A stretch of 64,000 bases of DNA from Beijerinckiaceae bacterium (GTDB taxonomy: Bacteria > Pseudomonadota > Alphaproteobacteria > Rhizobiales > Beijerinckiaceae), in contig CANJNI010000026.1 in NCBI GenBank assembly GCA_947475995.1, forward strand, positions 1 through 64,000, written 5' to 3'. The position numbers were made by a program, and so were the translations under genes. A model generated the notes under the pieces. It was not told the DNA's origin. It searched no databases and saw nothing but the letters and a program-made list of their open reading frames with translations. Shown in pieces: positions 36,616-45,694 of this stretch. The first letter of the stretch is position 1. Each line of letters opens with the position of its first letter.

Positions 36616-38142
36616 TCAGCCGCCCAGACGCTCGCACACGAAGTTCGCGGGGTCGTTCTCGTCGCCAGAACCCTTGTACTTCGGCAGCTTCGGATAGGCG
36701 CAGAGCGGCCGCGAAATCTTCGCATCCGCCTTGGTGGCGATGATCGTCTCGGGAGCCTGATTCTTTTCGGCCCAGTTTTCGAGCGCCGTCAGCATGTCGA
36801 ACCGGTCCGGACCCGCGCCGCCACGGCAATGACCCACGCCCGGCGCCATGAACAGGCGCACCTTCTCGCCGTTCGCGTCACTCATGCTCTTCTGGACCGC
36901 CTCGAAATATTCGATGGTTGCCAGCGGGCTCGGACCCGGATCGTTGAAACCGTGCCACATGAGCAGCTTGCCGCCGCGGCCCGCATAGCGCGCCACATTG
37001 GTATTGGTGGCCAGAACGCGGTCGCCCGCCAGGCTCTTTTCGATTTCCTCGACGCCCTTGTCGACGTCGAAGTTCATGATGTCATAGTCTTTTTCGGCCT
37101 TCACGAGATGCGACACGAAAGGCGCGCCGAGACGGGCGTTCAGGCCCTTCGGCATTTCGGGCGTGCCGATCATCCGCACCGGCCAATCGGCCTCGCCGCC
37201 CCGCATCAGCGGATAGGCGCGCCATTTGCCATCAGCGCCCTTCAGACCCGCATAGACCTTGCGGACTGTCTCGACCTGCGCGGGAGTCAGGCATTGCGCG
37301 CCGGACTGGCCCGCCTTGCACTCAAGCACGCCCGGATCCCAGGTGCACATGCGCGGATCGGTCAGGATACCGTCCTTGAGGCCGTCCTGCGCGTCGCAGG
37401 CCTCCATCACGGCCTTCCCGATCAGGCCGGCATGTTCGGGCATCAGGTTGCTGCCGGGCTTGGCATGGAAGGCCTGCACGCGGAAAATCGCGTTCGTATA
37501 GACCTGCGCATTGTAGACAGGCGCGCCCGCGATGATGCCGTCGAAATCCTCCCCATAGCGCTGCATTTCGGCGAGGCCCTGACGCCCGCCAGTCGAGCAG
37601 CCCTCGAAATAGGACTTCAGCGGGTTCTTGCCGTAATGTTCGACGATGATCTGCTTGGCGATCTTCGTCATCGAATTGGTGGCGCGGTAGCCGAAGTCGG
37701 TCAGCGCGTCCATGTTCGGCTTGCCGGGTTCTGCCACCGCGAAATCGGCGTTCAGCGAATCGGGGCTCGAATTGCCGAGGTCGTTCTGTGCGGTCGCGTA
37801 CCCGCGTTGCAGCGCAGGCGTCACCGCGTCGAGCTTGAGGTTTCCGGCGAACCCGCCGCCGCCCTGTGCGTAAAGCTTGCCGTTCCAGTTCTGCGGGAAG
37901 CGATAGACGACGTTGATGTTGGAGCCGCGCGAGGGCTTGATGGTCGCCTCAATCTCGCAATAGGCGCCGGTCTTGCGCTCGTCGTTCGGCGGAATGACCT
38001 TGGCGGAATTCACTTTCGTATTCGGAAAGCTGCCGTCCGCCTCGAAGTCCTGGCAGTTCACCAGATCGCCCGCCAAAGCTTGCGAAGAAACCAATGACGT
38101 CGCGACCAACAGTCTAGCAATGCGTGCGGCGTGCCGAAGCAT
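36616..38142 (-). CDS. Tannase/feruloyl esterase-family secreted esterase
   Basis: 508 residues with a Sec signal (LLVATSLVSSQALA, about 1-24) and GGAGGAG before the ATG. The family Ser-Asp-His triad is visible: S183 in GCSTGGRQG, D401 in HGFNDPGPS and H438 in GVGHCRGG. The flanking C182 and C439 form the hallmark disulfide joining the two catalytic residues. DAQDGLKDGI (250-259) is the family calcium loop. Members hydrolyse gallate or cinnamate esters, and the PET-degrading MHETase is a relative. It would act outside the cytoplasm, releasing an aromatic acid for the catabolic genes downstream. The exact ester is unknown. Confidence 0.88.
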   Translation of the reverse strand: MLRHAARIARLLVATSLVSSQALAGDLVNCQDFEADGSFPNTKVNSAKVIPPNDERKTGAYCEIEATIKPSRGSNINVVYRFPQNWNGKLYAQGGGGFAGNLKLDAVTPALQRGYATAQNDLGNSSPDSLNADFAVAEPGKPNMDALTDFGYRATNSMTKIAKQIIVEHYGKNPLKSYFEGCSTGGRQGLAEMQRYGEDFDGIIAGAPVYNAQVYTNAIFRVQAFHAKPGSNLMPEHAGLIGKAVMEACDAQDGLKDGILTDPRMCTWDPGVLECKAGQSGAQCLTPAQVETVRKVYAGLKGADGKWRAYPLMRGGEADWPVRMIGTPEMPKGLNARLGAPFVSHLVKAEKDYDIMNFDVDKGVEEIEKSLAGDRVLATNTNVARYAGRGGKLLMWHGFNDPGPSPLATIEYFEAVQKSMSDANGEKVRLFMAPGVGHCRGGAGPDRFDMLTALENWAEKNQAPETIIATKADAKISRPLCAYPKLPKYKGSGDENDPANFVCERLGG

Positions 38143-38308
38143 CCTGCGTCTCCTCCATATTGATCAGGTGATTTGTCACGAGTGGAATTGCGGCGTCAAG
38201 CGCAGCCCCGAACGCCCACCCGGCGCGTCGGCCGCCAGGTTCCGGCGGCGCCGCGCGCTTCGACGGCTTGCCCCGGGAAGACCGGAAGTCATTGCGAAAG
38301 TTGACGGC

Positions 38309-38333
38309 GGGACCGCCGCGCTACGGCGGTCCC
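38309..38333 (-). other. Hairpin after the LigJ-like gene
   Basis: A ten-pair stem GGGACCGCCG with CGGCGGTCCC and a five-base loop, eight bases beyond the stop of the LigJ-like gene. There is no T-run, so it may act as an mRNA 3' stabiliser rather than a terminator. The remaining 165 bases up to the tannase gene show nothing else. Confidence 0.5.
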
Positions 38334-38340
38334 GTGCGGG

Positions 38341-39336
38341 TCAGAGACCGAAAACCTTCCTGGCGTTGCCAAAGAAGATATTGTCCTTGTCTTCCTGGCT
38401 CAGCCAGTCGAAGCCCCGAATGATCGGCACGATGTCGTCGAAGGTGCGGCCTGTCTTCGGGTTAATTTCCGACCCGACGCCCGGACATTCAGCGCCGAAG
38501 AGACAACGGTCCGCCCCGACCGTCTCGATCAGAAGCCGCAGGGAGGCTTCCGAATAGAGCACAGTGTCGAAATAGAGATTGCGCATTACGGAGATGAAAT
38601 CGACGCCGCGCCGCGACGCGCCCGACTGGAAGCGACCGATCTGATAGGGAATCGCGCCGCCGCCATGCGAGATGATGATCTTCAGCTTCGGGAAGTCCTT
38701 GAAGACATCCGAATTGCACAGGCCCACGACGGCGATCGACTCTTCATTGATGAAGTGCAGCGTGTAGGGCGTGCGTTCCGACTTCGAGCTGGACGCATGA
38801 ATATGCGCCGGGACATCGAGTTCGCAGAGCTTTTCGTAGAGGGGATACCAGTAGCGGTCTCCGAGCGGGGGGGCTTCTTCTCCGCCGTTCTCGTAAGGAT
38901 CGGGATTCAGCAAGCAGCCCTTGAAGCCGAGCTTCTTCACCGCGCGTTCGAGTTCGGGCAGAACATTCTGGATCGGATCGCCGCTGGTCTGCGGAATGCC
39001 CGCAATGCCGACGAAACGGTCGGGGAACATTTCCACCGAACGGGCGATGATGTTGTTGGTCTCTTCGCAGAACCAGTGCACCAGACGGGCGGGTTTCTGG
39101 CTGTGCATCTGCTGGAACGGGCGCGGCGAAATGCACTGACGGGTGATCTGCAACTGGTCCATGAAAGGCAGATGGCCGACAGGCGCCATTTCCTTCTTCA
39201 TGTAGGAGCGCTTGATCTCGTCGTCCGAGATCTGCGCCATGCGGCGTCCATGCTCTCCCCGATGAGAAAGAATGGAAGCCTTGTAGGCCCACAATTCAGT
39301 CGGCGCGCTGACATGGGCATGGCAATCGATAATCAT
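38341..39336 (-). CDS. Amidohydrolase-family protein, LigJ-like (4-oxalomesaconate hydratase-like)
   Basis: 331 residues. The TIM-barrel metal ligands are H6 and H8 (DCHAHV), H178 (PAHIH) and E283 (FGAECP). The Glu in place of the Asp usual in amidohydrolases is a feature I associate with LigJ, the zinc hydratase acting on 4-oxalomesaconate in the gallate/protocatechuate 4,5-cleavage pathway, and the residue spacing agrees. A decarboxylase of the ACMSD type is the main alternative. It ends a three-gene minus-strand unit with an MDR oxidoreductase and a Bug-type binding protein, next to a tannase-family gene. Confidence 0.65.
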   Translation of the reverse strand: MIIDCHAHVSAPTELWAYKASILSHRGEHGRRMAQISDDEIKRSYMKKEMAPVGHLPFMDQLQITRQCISPRPFQQMHSQKPARLVHWFCEETNNIIARSVEMFPDRFVGIAGIPQTSGDPIQNVLPELERAVKKLGFKGCLLNPDPYENGGEEAPPLGDRYWYPLYEKLCELDVPAHIHASSSKSERTPYTLHFINEESIAVVGLCNSDVFKDFPKLKIIISHGGGAIPYQIGRFQSGASRRGVDFISVMRNLYFDTVLYSEASLRLLIETVGADRCLFGAECPGVGSEINPKTGRTFDDIVPIIRGFDWLSQEDKDNIFFGNARKVFGL

Positions 39337-39413
39337 TCACAGGTCCTTTCGGGCGTATCCTCGCCCCTCATTCTATGCACCAGAACGGGCGCTCGCGAAA
39401 TATCGCCCGGCGG

Positions 39414-40451
39414 TTATTCCAGAGCCATGATCTTCGACACCCGGTCGATGGTGGCTTCCGGGGTCGCGTAGCCCTGATTGATGTAGTCCAGCATTTCCAG
39501 CCCGCTGGTGACGCTGAGCGGATCGGGCAGGCTGCGTTTCACATCTTCCACAAAGGCCGGATCGACGACGGTCTCGTCGAATGCCTTGCGAAGCGCCGCG
39601 AGCCGTTCGGGAGGCAGGCCCGGCGGGGCCGCGAAGGGCCGGTTCATTTCCTGACTACGGAAAACGAGGTCCATGATGTTCCGGTCATCGGGAGTTTTGG
39701 CGAGATCGACGATCAGCGGCACGCCTGCAAGCTCGGGATTCGGTTTGCGGGAAAGTTGGGCGATGACGGTGACAAACTTGCTTTTCACCCAGTCGGGCTT
39801 TTCGAGATTCATCGAACCCCATGACCAGCCAAGCAGGCCATGCAGTTCGCCGCGCTCTATGGCGAGATTGACCGCCGGACCGCCGCTGTAGCCCAGCACC
39901 ACCCTGAACTTGGTGTCCAGCAGCGCATTGAGCAGGCGCGGATAGGCGGCGCTCGGCGTGCCGGGACCGGTTGCGCCGACGATCAACTCCACTTCGGTGG
40001 CCTTCTGGATCGTGGTGGCCGGCGCATCGCTACGCACCAGCACCAGACCCGTCGGACGGCCCGCCGTCGAACCGATCCAGCCGACCTGACGCGGATCGTA
40101 CTGGGTGCCCTTCAGCTTCCACAAGGGCGCAAGCGGGATGGTCTCCGAGAAAAGGCCGATCACCGTACCGTCCTTGGGGGAGACGTTGAACACATGGTTG
40201 GCGGCGATCAGGCTGCCGGCGCCCGGCATGTTCTGGATCACGTATTTCGGGCTGCCGGGTATGTGCTTCGTCAGATGCCCGACCAGCACGCGCGCCGTGG
40301 CGTCCATGCTGGCCCCCGCCACAAAGCCGACCACGACCGTGATCGTCTTGCCGCGATAGAAGGCGGTGGTGTCTTCCTGTGCTTGCGCGGGCGCGGAAAT
40401 CGCCGGTTGAACCGCCGCCAGAAGCGCAAGCGCCAAAGCTTTCAGTTTCAT
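39414..40451 (-). CDS. Bug-type (TTT family) periplasmic binding protein 1
   Basis: 345 residues. Signal peptide with LALALLAAVQPAISAPAQAQ. Tctc family blocks FYRGKTITVVVGFVAGASMD, NMPGAGSLIAANHVFN and GATGPGTPSAAYPRLLN are all present. Such proteins bind carboxylates for tripartite tricarboxylate transporters, but no TctA or TctB gene is in the window. It is located between an MDR oxidoreductase and the LigJ-like gene, so an aromatic-derived carboxylate is a plausible ligand. Confidence 0.9.
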   Translation of the reverse strand: MKLKALALALLAAVQPAISAPAQAQEDTTAFYRGKTITVVVGFVAGASMDATARVLVGHLTKHIPGSPKYVIQNMPGAGSLIAANHVFNVSPKDGTVIGLFSETIPLAPLWKLKGTQYDPRQVGWIGSTAGRPTGLVLVRSDAPATTIQKATEVELIVGATGPGTPSAAYPRLLNALLDTKFRVVLGYSGGPAVNLAIERGELHGLLGWSWGSMNLEKPDWVKSKFVTVIAQLSRKPNPELAGVPLIVDLAKTPDDRNIMDLVFRSQEMNRPFAAPPGLPPERLAALRKAFDETVVDPAFVEDVKRSLPDPLSVTSGLEMLDYINQGYATPEATIDRVSKIMALE

Positions 40452-40477
40452 CGTTCCCTCCCTGAAGTCCCGCCGGC

Positions 40478-41494
40478 TTACGCCTGTGTCGGATCGAGAA
40501 TGACCTTGCCGAGTCCTGAGCGCTCGTCCACCCGGCGATGCGCTTCCGCCGCCAGCCGCAACGGGTAAACCTTGTCGACCAGGATCTTGAACTTGCCGTC
40601 CGCCGCAACCTGCAGACTGTCCACGATATCCTTCGTGGAGAAACCGACGCGGCCGTGAATGCTGATCTGGTTGAGATAGAGCTTGTTGATGTCGATCTGC
40701 ACCAGCCCTCCCGCATGGCCGCCCGACGTAACGAGCCGCCCGAAACGCGCCAGGGTCGCGAAGGCTTTGGGAAACAGCACCGGATCGCCGACGTTCTCGA
40801 AGACCACATTCACGCCCTTGCCGTCCGTGATGCGCATGACTTCAGCCGTGAGGTCCTGCGTGCGATAATTGACGCCTGCATCGGCCCCGATCGCAACTGC
40901 CGCCGCCACGCGCTCGTCCGCCCCCGCCGCCGCAATCACCTTCGCGCCGAAGTTCTTGGCGACCTGAATGCCGGCGCTGCCGAGACCGCCGGACGCGCCC
41001 ATGATCAGCACCCATTCGCCGGCCTTCACGGCCGCAGCATCGCGCAGCAGCGTGAAGGCCGCCGCCGCATGGCGAGCCACTACGGTGGCAGTCGTGAAAT
41101 CGAGGGTCCCGGGAATTGGCAATGTGCCGATCGCCGGCAGCGCCACATATTCGGCATAGCCGCCCGGATATTGCACGCCGACCGAATCAGACGGCGCAGT
41201 CGGATTGGGCCGCCAGGGAATCGTCACCACGCGGTCGCCGACCTTTCGATCCGTCACGCCCTCGCCGATTTCCGCAATCACCCCTGATGGATCGACGCCC
41301 AGAATATGCGGCAGCTTCACGGGCTTGGCGTAGCGGCCCGAACGCATCACCAGATCAAGCGTGCGATTGACCGACACGGCATGGACCTTGACGAGCACCT
41401 CTCCGGGCTTGGGCGACGGCCGCGGCACATCCACATATTCAAGAACCTCCGGGCCGCCGAACTGCCGGAACTGGATCGCTTTCATGGTCGCCAT
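40478..41494 (-). CDS. Zinc-independent MDR oxidoreductase (quinone/enone reductase type)
   Basis: 338 residues from the ATG at 41494 (MATMKAIQFRQFGGPEVL). A later ATG at 41485 and an earlier one would also be in frame and none has a strong ribosome-binding site. GroES-like domain (AVSVNRTLDLVMRSG, HILGVDPSGVIAEIGEG) and Rossmann domain (VLIMGASGGLGSAGIQVAKN). No zinc-binding cysteines. It heads the minus-strand unit with Bug protein 1 and the LigJ-like gene, and is divergent from a GntR regulator, which probably controls it. Confidence 0.85.
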   Translation of the reverse strand: MATMKAIQFRQFGGPEVLEYVDVPRPSPKPGEVLVKVHAVSVNRTLDLVMRSGRYAKPVKLPHILGVDPSGVIAEIGEGVTDRKVGDRVVTIPWRPNPTAPSDSVGVQYPGGYAEYVALPAIGTLPIPGTLDFTTATVVARHAAAAFTLLRDAAAVKAGEWVLIMGASGGLGSAGIQVAKNFGAKVIAAAGADERVAAAVAIGADAGVNYRTQDLTAEVMRITDGKGVNVVFENVGDPVLFPKAFATLARFGRLVTSGGHAGGLVQIDINKLYLNQISIHGRVGFSTKDIVDSLQVAADGKFKILVDKVYPLRLAAEAHRRVDERSGLGKVILDPTQA

Positions 41495-41580
41495 TTTTGC
41501 CCGTTTCGTCCCTGCTGCTTTAAGGTCCATCTTCTGCAACGCGATGATTTGCGCGCTGATTGACAGAAACAACGAGATCA

Positions 41581-41613
41581 TGCATCAAAATGTCGATGAG
41601 TCAATTTTATGCA
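41581..41613. promoter_or_regulatory. AT-rich inverted repeat at the GntR start (possible operator)
   Basis: TGCATCAAAAT (41581-41591) and ATTTTATGCA (41604-41613) form a near-perfect inverted repeat with a 12-base centre, AT-rich in otherwise GC-rich DNA. It covers the GntR gene start and lies in the divergent spacer, a usual place for an autoregulatory operator. Confidence 0.45.
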
Positions 41614-42333
41614 CAAAAATCTCCGCACGCGGCTGGCGCTGAAAACAGCGAGCAAGCGCCGGCGACGCTCATCGACACAGCTTACGATCTTCTGCGCGCG
41701 GCGATCCTGTCCGGCCGGGTCGAACCCGGCGCAAAACTCAAGATAGATACGCTGCAACGCGAATTTTCCCTGTCGAGCAGCCCGTTGCGGGAAGCCCTCA
41801 ACCGCCTGTCAGCGGAAGGCCTGGTGATTGCCATCGGTCGTCGGGGATTCCATGCAGCGCCCATCACCGTTGCGGAACTTTACGACCTGACCAATTTCCG
41901 CCTCGTGCTGGAAAGCGGCGCGCTTATGGCATCCATCGAGCGCGGAACAGACGAATGGGAATCAAAGGTCGCCGGCGCCTATTACAGGCTCGACGTCGCA
42001 GAGGGCAAAGCCGGTTCTGACAGGCGGTCGGAGAACACGAATTGGCGCGACCGGCACAAGGACTTTCACATGTCGCTGTTCGGCGCATGCGGTTCACGCC
42101 GGCTGATCGAAGCCTGTTCGGACATGTACGATCAGGGCGAGCGCTATCGCCGCTATTCGATGGTCCAGCGCAATCAGGAACGCAAGGGACGCAACGAACA
42201 TCAGCAAATCATGAAGGCCGCGCTGGCGCGCGACGGCGCAACCGCTGTCCGCCTCCTTCGCGAGCATATTTCACAGACCGCAGATCACGTCGAGAAATTG
42301 CTGCGGGCAAAGGCAAAAGCTGAAACGGAATAG
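41590..42333 (+). CDS. GntR-family (FCD domain) regulator 1
   Basis: About 247 residues from ATG 41590; ATG 41596 and an upstream TTG at 41560 are alternatives. Winged helix at about 28-92 (YDLLRAAILSGRVEPGAKLKI, FSLSSSPLREALNRLSAEGL, RGFHAAPIT), then the FCD ligand domain with metal-site residues in RHKDFHMSLFGACGS and EHQQIMKAALARDG. FCD regulators usually sense organic acids. It stands between the divergent MDR-Bug-LigJ unit and the VOC-FAH pair on its own strand, so it may control both. Confidence 0.88.
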   Translation: MSMSQFYAQKSPHAAGAENSEQAPATLIDTAYDLLRAAILSGRVEPGAKLKIDTLQREFSLSSSPLREALNRLSAEGLVIAIGRRGFHAAPITVAELYDLTNFRLVLESGALMASIERGTDEWESKVAGAYYRLDVAEGKAGSDRRSENTNWRDRHKDFHMSLFGACGSRRLIEACSDMYDQGERYRRYSMVQRNQERKGRNEHQQIMKAALARDGATAVRLLREHISQTADHVEKLLRAKAKAETE

Positions 42334-42358
42334 ACCCGTACGGGTTCGGGAGGACGGT

Positions 42359-43561
42359 GTGGAAAAGTTCAACGTCGGCGGATACTGGCTCGACCGTCCG
42401 TTCCAGACGCGGCGTCTTGGGCATTTCCATTTCTTTTCCGATCGCATGGCGGACGCCATGCATTTCTATACCAACCTGCTCGGCTTTCAGGTTTCCGACT
42501 CCATCGACATGCGCAAACGCTTCCCGCCGGGCGTCGAGCTCTCCGAGCTGGATTCCACGCTTTATTTTGCCCGCTACGGCGGCGATCATCACGCCTTCGT
42601 CCTCTGCTCGATGCAGATGATGACCGCGCGCGGGCGGCAGTTTGCGCCGGGCGTCACGGTGGGACAGATCACCTGGCAGGTCGGCAGCCTGCTGGAAGTG
42701 GTGCGCGGCGAGGAATGGTTCCAGAAAAACAAACTGCAAATTCTGAAATCGGGCCGCGATACGCCCGGCTCCAACTGGCACACCTACACGCCCGATCCGG
42801 ACGGACATCCGAACGAACTCTATTACGGCATGGAGCAGATCGGCTGGGATGGATTAAGCAAACCCAACGCCCTGCATCGCGGCTTTCACACGCCGCCGGA
42901 ACTGCCGCAGATCGCCGAATATCAGGAGATCGAACAGGCTGTCGCACAAGGCGTCGATATAGCCAGCGGCAACCGCTTTCGCGAGCCGCGTTCATTCGAT
43001 TTCGACGTCGATGGCGTTCGCATGCCGCGTCCGTTCCGGATCACCGGCATCGGGCCCGTGCGGCTGTTTGTTGATGATCTCGAAACATCGCTGCGTTTCT
43101 ACACGCAGCGCATCGGGCTGCGGGTGACAGAAGAGGTGGTGTGGAACGGCCACCGGTGCATTTTCCTGCGCTGTGGAACCGAGCATCATTCGCTGGCGCT
43201 TTATCCGACTGCGCTTCGGGCTGAACTCGGCCTCGCGCAGCGCTCGAAATGTTTTTCTTTCGGGGTGCGGGTCAACGATTACCAGCAACTGCGCAATTGC
43301 GTCGCCTTCCTCGAAAAGGAAGGCGTCAGCATCAAGCATCTTCCGCCGGAGCTGTTTCCCGGCATGGAATATTGCGCCTTTGCGGCGGACCCCGATGGCC
43401 ATCTCATCCAGCTGCACGCCTATATGGAGCAAGTGGGCTGGGACGGGCGACCGCGTCCTGCCGATCAGCGTCGCAAGATCGACAATTCTGCCTGGCCGGA
43501 AGCGCTCGACCCATCGAGCGACAACTGGTGCGGCGAACCATTCTTTGGCCCGTGGGCCTGA
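42359..43561 (+). CDS. Two-domain VOC-fold (extradiol dioxygenase-like) protein
   Basis: 400 residues, start GTG at 42359 with GGGAGGA upstream. Two VOC modules span about 18-160 and 228-360. By eye, the N-terminal module retains the iron triad: H22 (LGHFHFF), H77/H78 (GDHHAFV) and E153 (HPNELYY). In the C-terminal module the first His is Pro (P233, GIGPVRLF) and the Glu is Gln (Q351, HLIQLHA), leaving only H276/H277. Classical two-domain ring-cleaving dioxygenases keep the metal in the C-terminal module, so this is reversed. Adjacent to an FAH-family hydrolase, it may cleave a catechol- or gentisate-like ring. Confidence 0.8.
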   Translation: MEKFNVGGYWLDRPFQTRRLGHFHFFSDRMADAMHFYTNLLGFQVSDSIDMRKRFPPGVELSELDSTLYFARYGGDHHAFVLCSMQMMTARGRQFAPGVTVGQITWQVGSLLEVVRGEEWFQKNKLQILKSGRDTPGSNWHTYTPDPDGHPNELYYGMEQIGWDGLSKPNALHRGFHTPPELPQIAEYQEIEQAVAQGVDIASGNRFREPRSFDFDVDGVRMPRPFRITGIGPVRLFVDDLETSLRFYTQRIGLRVTEEVVWNGHRCIFLRCGTEHHSLALYPTALRAELGLAQRSKCFSFGVRVNDYQQLRNCVAFLEKEGVSIKHLPPELFPGMEYCAFAADPDGHLIQLHAYMEQVGWDGRPRPADQRRKIDNSAWPEALDPSSDNWCGEPFFGPWA

Positions 43562-43592
43562 TTTTCAACCACAACAACGGATCGGCTGACAC

Positions 43593-44486
43593 ATGGGGAA
43601 CTGGAAACTACTGTCTTTCACCACGGGCGATTATCCGCGCGCGGGCGTCAGGGCCGGCGAGCGCATTTATGACGCCGCTGCGTTGCTGGGCGCGCCGGAA
43701 GGTTCGCTCTCCGTGCTCGACATTCTCAATGACTGGGACCGCAAGCGCGCCGCCATCGAGAAGGCTGCCGAGGCTCCCTCGGGCAAGGGCTATGGCGAGA
43801 GCGAAGTGCGGTTGCTCGCGCCGGTGCTGTTCCCGTCGGTCTATTATTGTGCGGCGTCCAACTTCTACGATCATTCGAAGGAGATGCGCCCCGACCGCAA
43901 CGTAACGCGCGACGGCAAACAACCCTATTTCTTCATCAAGCCGGGCGTTCACACGACGGTCGGACCGGGCGAAAAGATCCGCGTTCCGGGCGTCACCCAG
44001 AAGCTCGACTGGGAGCTTGAAATCGGCGCTGTGATCGGCAAGGCCGCGTTCAACGTTCCGGTCGAGCGCGCGCTGGACTATGTGGCGGGCTATACGCTCT
44101 GCAACGATCTTTCCGCCCGCGATCTCGGCAAGCGCGAGGACTGGCATTTCGGCGCAGACTGGTTCGGCCAGAAAGTGTTCGAAGGCGCAATGCCGCAGGG
44201 CCCGTGGATTGTCCCGACCGATCAGGTCGGCGATCCGCAAGTGCTCGACATGAAGCTCTGGGTGAACGACACGCTCATGCAGAATTCGAACTCCCGCAAC
44301 ATGCTGTTCAACATTGCCGAGCAGATCGAATATCTGTCGCGCCGCATGATCCTGCGTCCGGGCGACATCATCGCGACCGGAACGCCCTCCGGGGTCGGCG
44401 CGCCGCGCGGCATCTTCCTGAAAGCCGGCGACACGATCCGCATGGAGGTCGAGAAGATCGGTTCCATGACGAATTCGTTCGTCTGA
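43593..44486 (+). CDS. Fumarylacetoacetate hydrolase-family protein
   Basis: 297 residues. The FAH fold is shown by VYYCAASNFYDHSKE, PYFFIKPG, the metal-binding acidic pair in KLDWELEIGAVIGK, GYTLCNDLSARDLGK and the C-terminal PGDIIATGTPSGVG. Members hydrolyse, hydrate or decarboxylate ring-cleavage products. It starts 31 bases after the VOC gene, so together they probably cleave and then open or hydrate one aromatic intermediate. Confidence 0.9.
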   Translation: MGNWKLLSFTTGDYPRAGVRAGERIYDAAALLGAPEGSLSVLDILNDWDRKRAAIEKAAEAPSGKGYGESEVRLLAPVLFPSVYYCAASNFYDHSKEMRPDRNVTRDGKQPYFFIKPGVHTTVGPGEKIRVPGVTQKLDWELEIGAVIGKAAFNVPVERALDYVAGYTLCNDLSARDLGKREDWHFGADWFGQKVFEGAMPQGPWIVPTDQVGDPQVLDMKLWVNDTLMQNSNSRNMLFNIAEQIEYLSRRMILRPGDIIATGTPSGVGAPRGIFLKAGDTIRMEVEKIGSMTNSFV

Positions 44487-44530
44487 CGGGAGAGTGCGGG
44501 AACGCCCGGCGTTCCCGCAACCTGCCTTCG

Positions 44531-45568
44531 CTATTGCGGCAGGATCGCCTTGCGGACCTTGTCCAGAATGTCGGGCGAGGTCGAATAGATCTTCTGGATC
44601 ATCGCCGTCAGGTCGGCGCCCGACATGGGCGAGATGATGAGTTTCTGCTTCTCGGCTTCGGCCAGAAGTTCCGGGTCCTTCAGCACTTCGTCGAACGCCT
44701 TGCGAAGCGCCGCGACCCGGTCGGCGGGCACTTCCGGAGCCACGAAGAAGGGCCGGGTGAACAGGCCCTGCGCGTAAACGATTTCCAGAATCTGCTTCTG
44801 CTCGGGCGTCTTTGCAAAGCTCGTGGCCAGCGGCACGCCCTTGCGGTTCAGTTCCGCGTCGCCATAGATCGATTCCTGCACCATCACGCTGACCGGAGAG
44901 TCGGGCGTGAACCAGTCCGGACGTTGCCATGAAATATTGGCGATGCCCTGCCCGCAGATGCCGTCAACTTCGCTCTTGTCCATGGCCAGCATGATCTCGC
45001 GAGTGCCCGGATACCCGGCGACGAGCTTCATCTTGGCGCCGAGGACGTTGACGAGTGCGCGCGGCATGTCATGCGTGGTGCCGCCGCTCACGCCGATGAT
45101 GACCTCTTTTGAGAAAATATCCGCGAAGGTCTTGAGCCCGGCCTGATTGCGGATGATGCAGGTGAAGTTCTCGCCATTGGCGCTGCCCAGATAATGAAAC
45201 TTCAACGGCTCATGCTTCAGCGAGCCCTTGTCGGCGGCCAGCAGCGGATCGAGCAGCGAACCAGGCGACGAAGCGCCGATGACGGTCCCGTCCTTGGCGG
45301 CGATGGAGAAGACGTAATTGGAGGCCGTGTTGCCGCCCGCGCCGTTCATGTTCGAGGGCACGATGCTGGGCTTGCCCGGAATGTACTTTCCGATGTGCCG
45401 TCCGACGAGACGCCCATAGGCGTCATATCCGCCGCCCGGGCTGGAGCCGATCACGATCGTGAGCGTCTTGCCGCGATAGAAGTTCTCGACCGAGTCCTGC
45501 GCTGCTGCGGCGTTCATTGAAGCCAGGGCGGCTGCGCACGTAAAGGCGATGGTCCGCATCATGGACAT
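44531..45568 (-). CDS. Bug-type (TTT family) periplasmic binding protein 2
   Basis: 345 residues from the ATG at 45568, which has GGGAGAA at the right distance; a further-upstream ATG would add five residues. Signal peptide TIAFTCAAALASMNAAAA. Family blocks FYRGKTLTIVIGSSPGGGYDAYG and PSNMNGAGGNTASNYVF are present. The loops differ from Bug 1 and 3 (for instance FTCIIRNQAGLKTF), so it likely has another ligand. It is convergent with the FAH gene and divergent from the alpha/beta hydrolase gene. Confidence 0.9.
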   Translation of the reverse strand: MSMMRTIAFTCAAALASMNAAAAQDSVENFYRGKTLTIVIGSSPGGGYDAYGRLVGRHIGKYIPGKPSIVPSNMNGAGGNTASNYVFSIAAKDGTVIGASSPGSLLDPLLAADKGSLKHEPLKFHYLGSANGENFTCIIRNQAGLKTFADIFSKEVIIGVSGGTTHDMPRALVNVLGAKMKLVAGYPGTREIMLAMDKSEVDGICGQGIANISWQRPDWFTPDSPVSVMVQESIYGDAELNRKGVPLATSFAKTPEQKQILEIVYAQGLFTRPFFVAPEVPADRVAALRKAFDEVLKDPELLAEAEKQKLIISPMSGADLTAMIQKIYSTSPDILDKVRKAILPQ

Positions 45569-45694
45569 CGGCGTTTCTCCCATCTGTTTGGATCAGGATA
45601 GCAAAGGCGCGCGGCGATGCAACCGACGGCTTGCAACGGGCCGGCGCTTCGCGCACCATAGCGGCAGAAAAGACGACCACATCCCGGAAACGCC

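Noticed and set aside
36544-38097. A 517-codon open frame on the plus strand opposite the tannase-family gene
   Set aside because: Its composition is shadow-like and the minus strand carries a signal peptide and a complete catalytic triad.
36616-38142. A PET-degrading MHETase
   Set aside because: The fold family is shared, but no PETase or terephthalate genes are present and substrate residues cannot be judged by eye.
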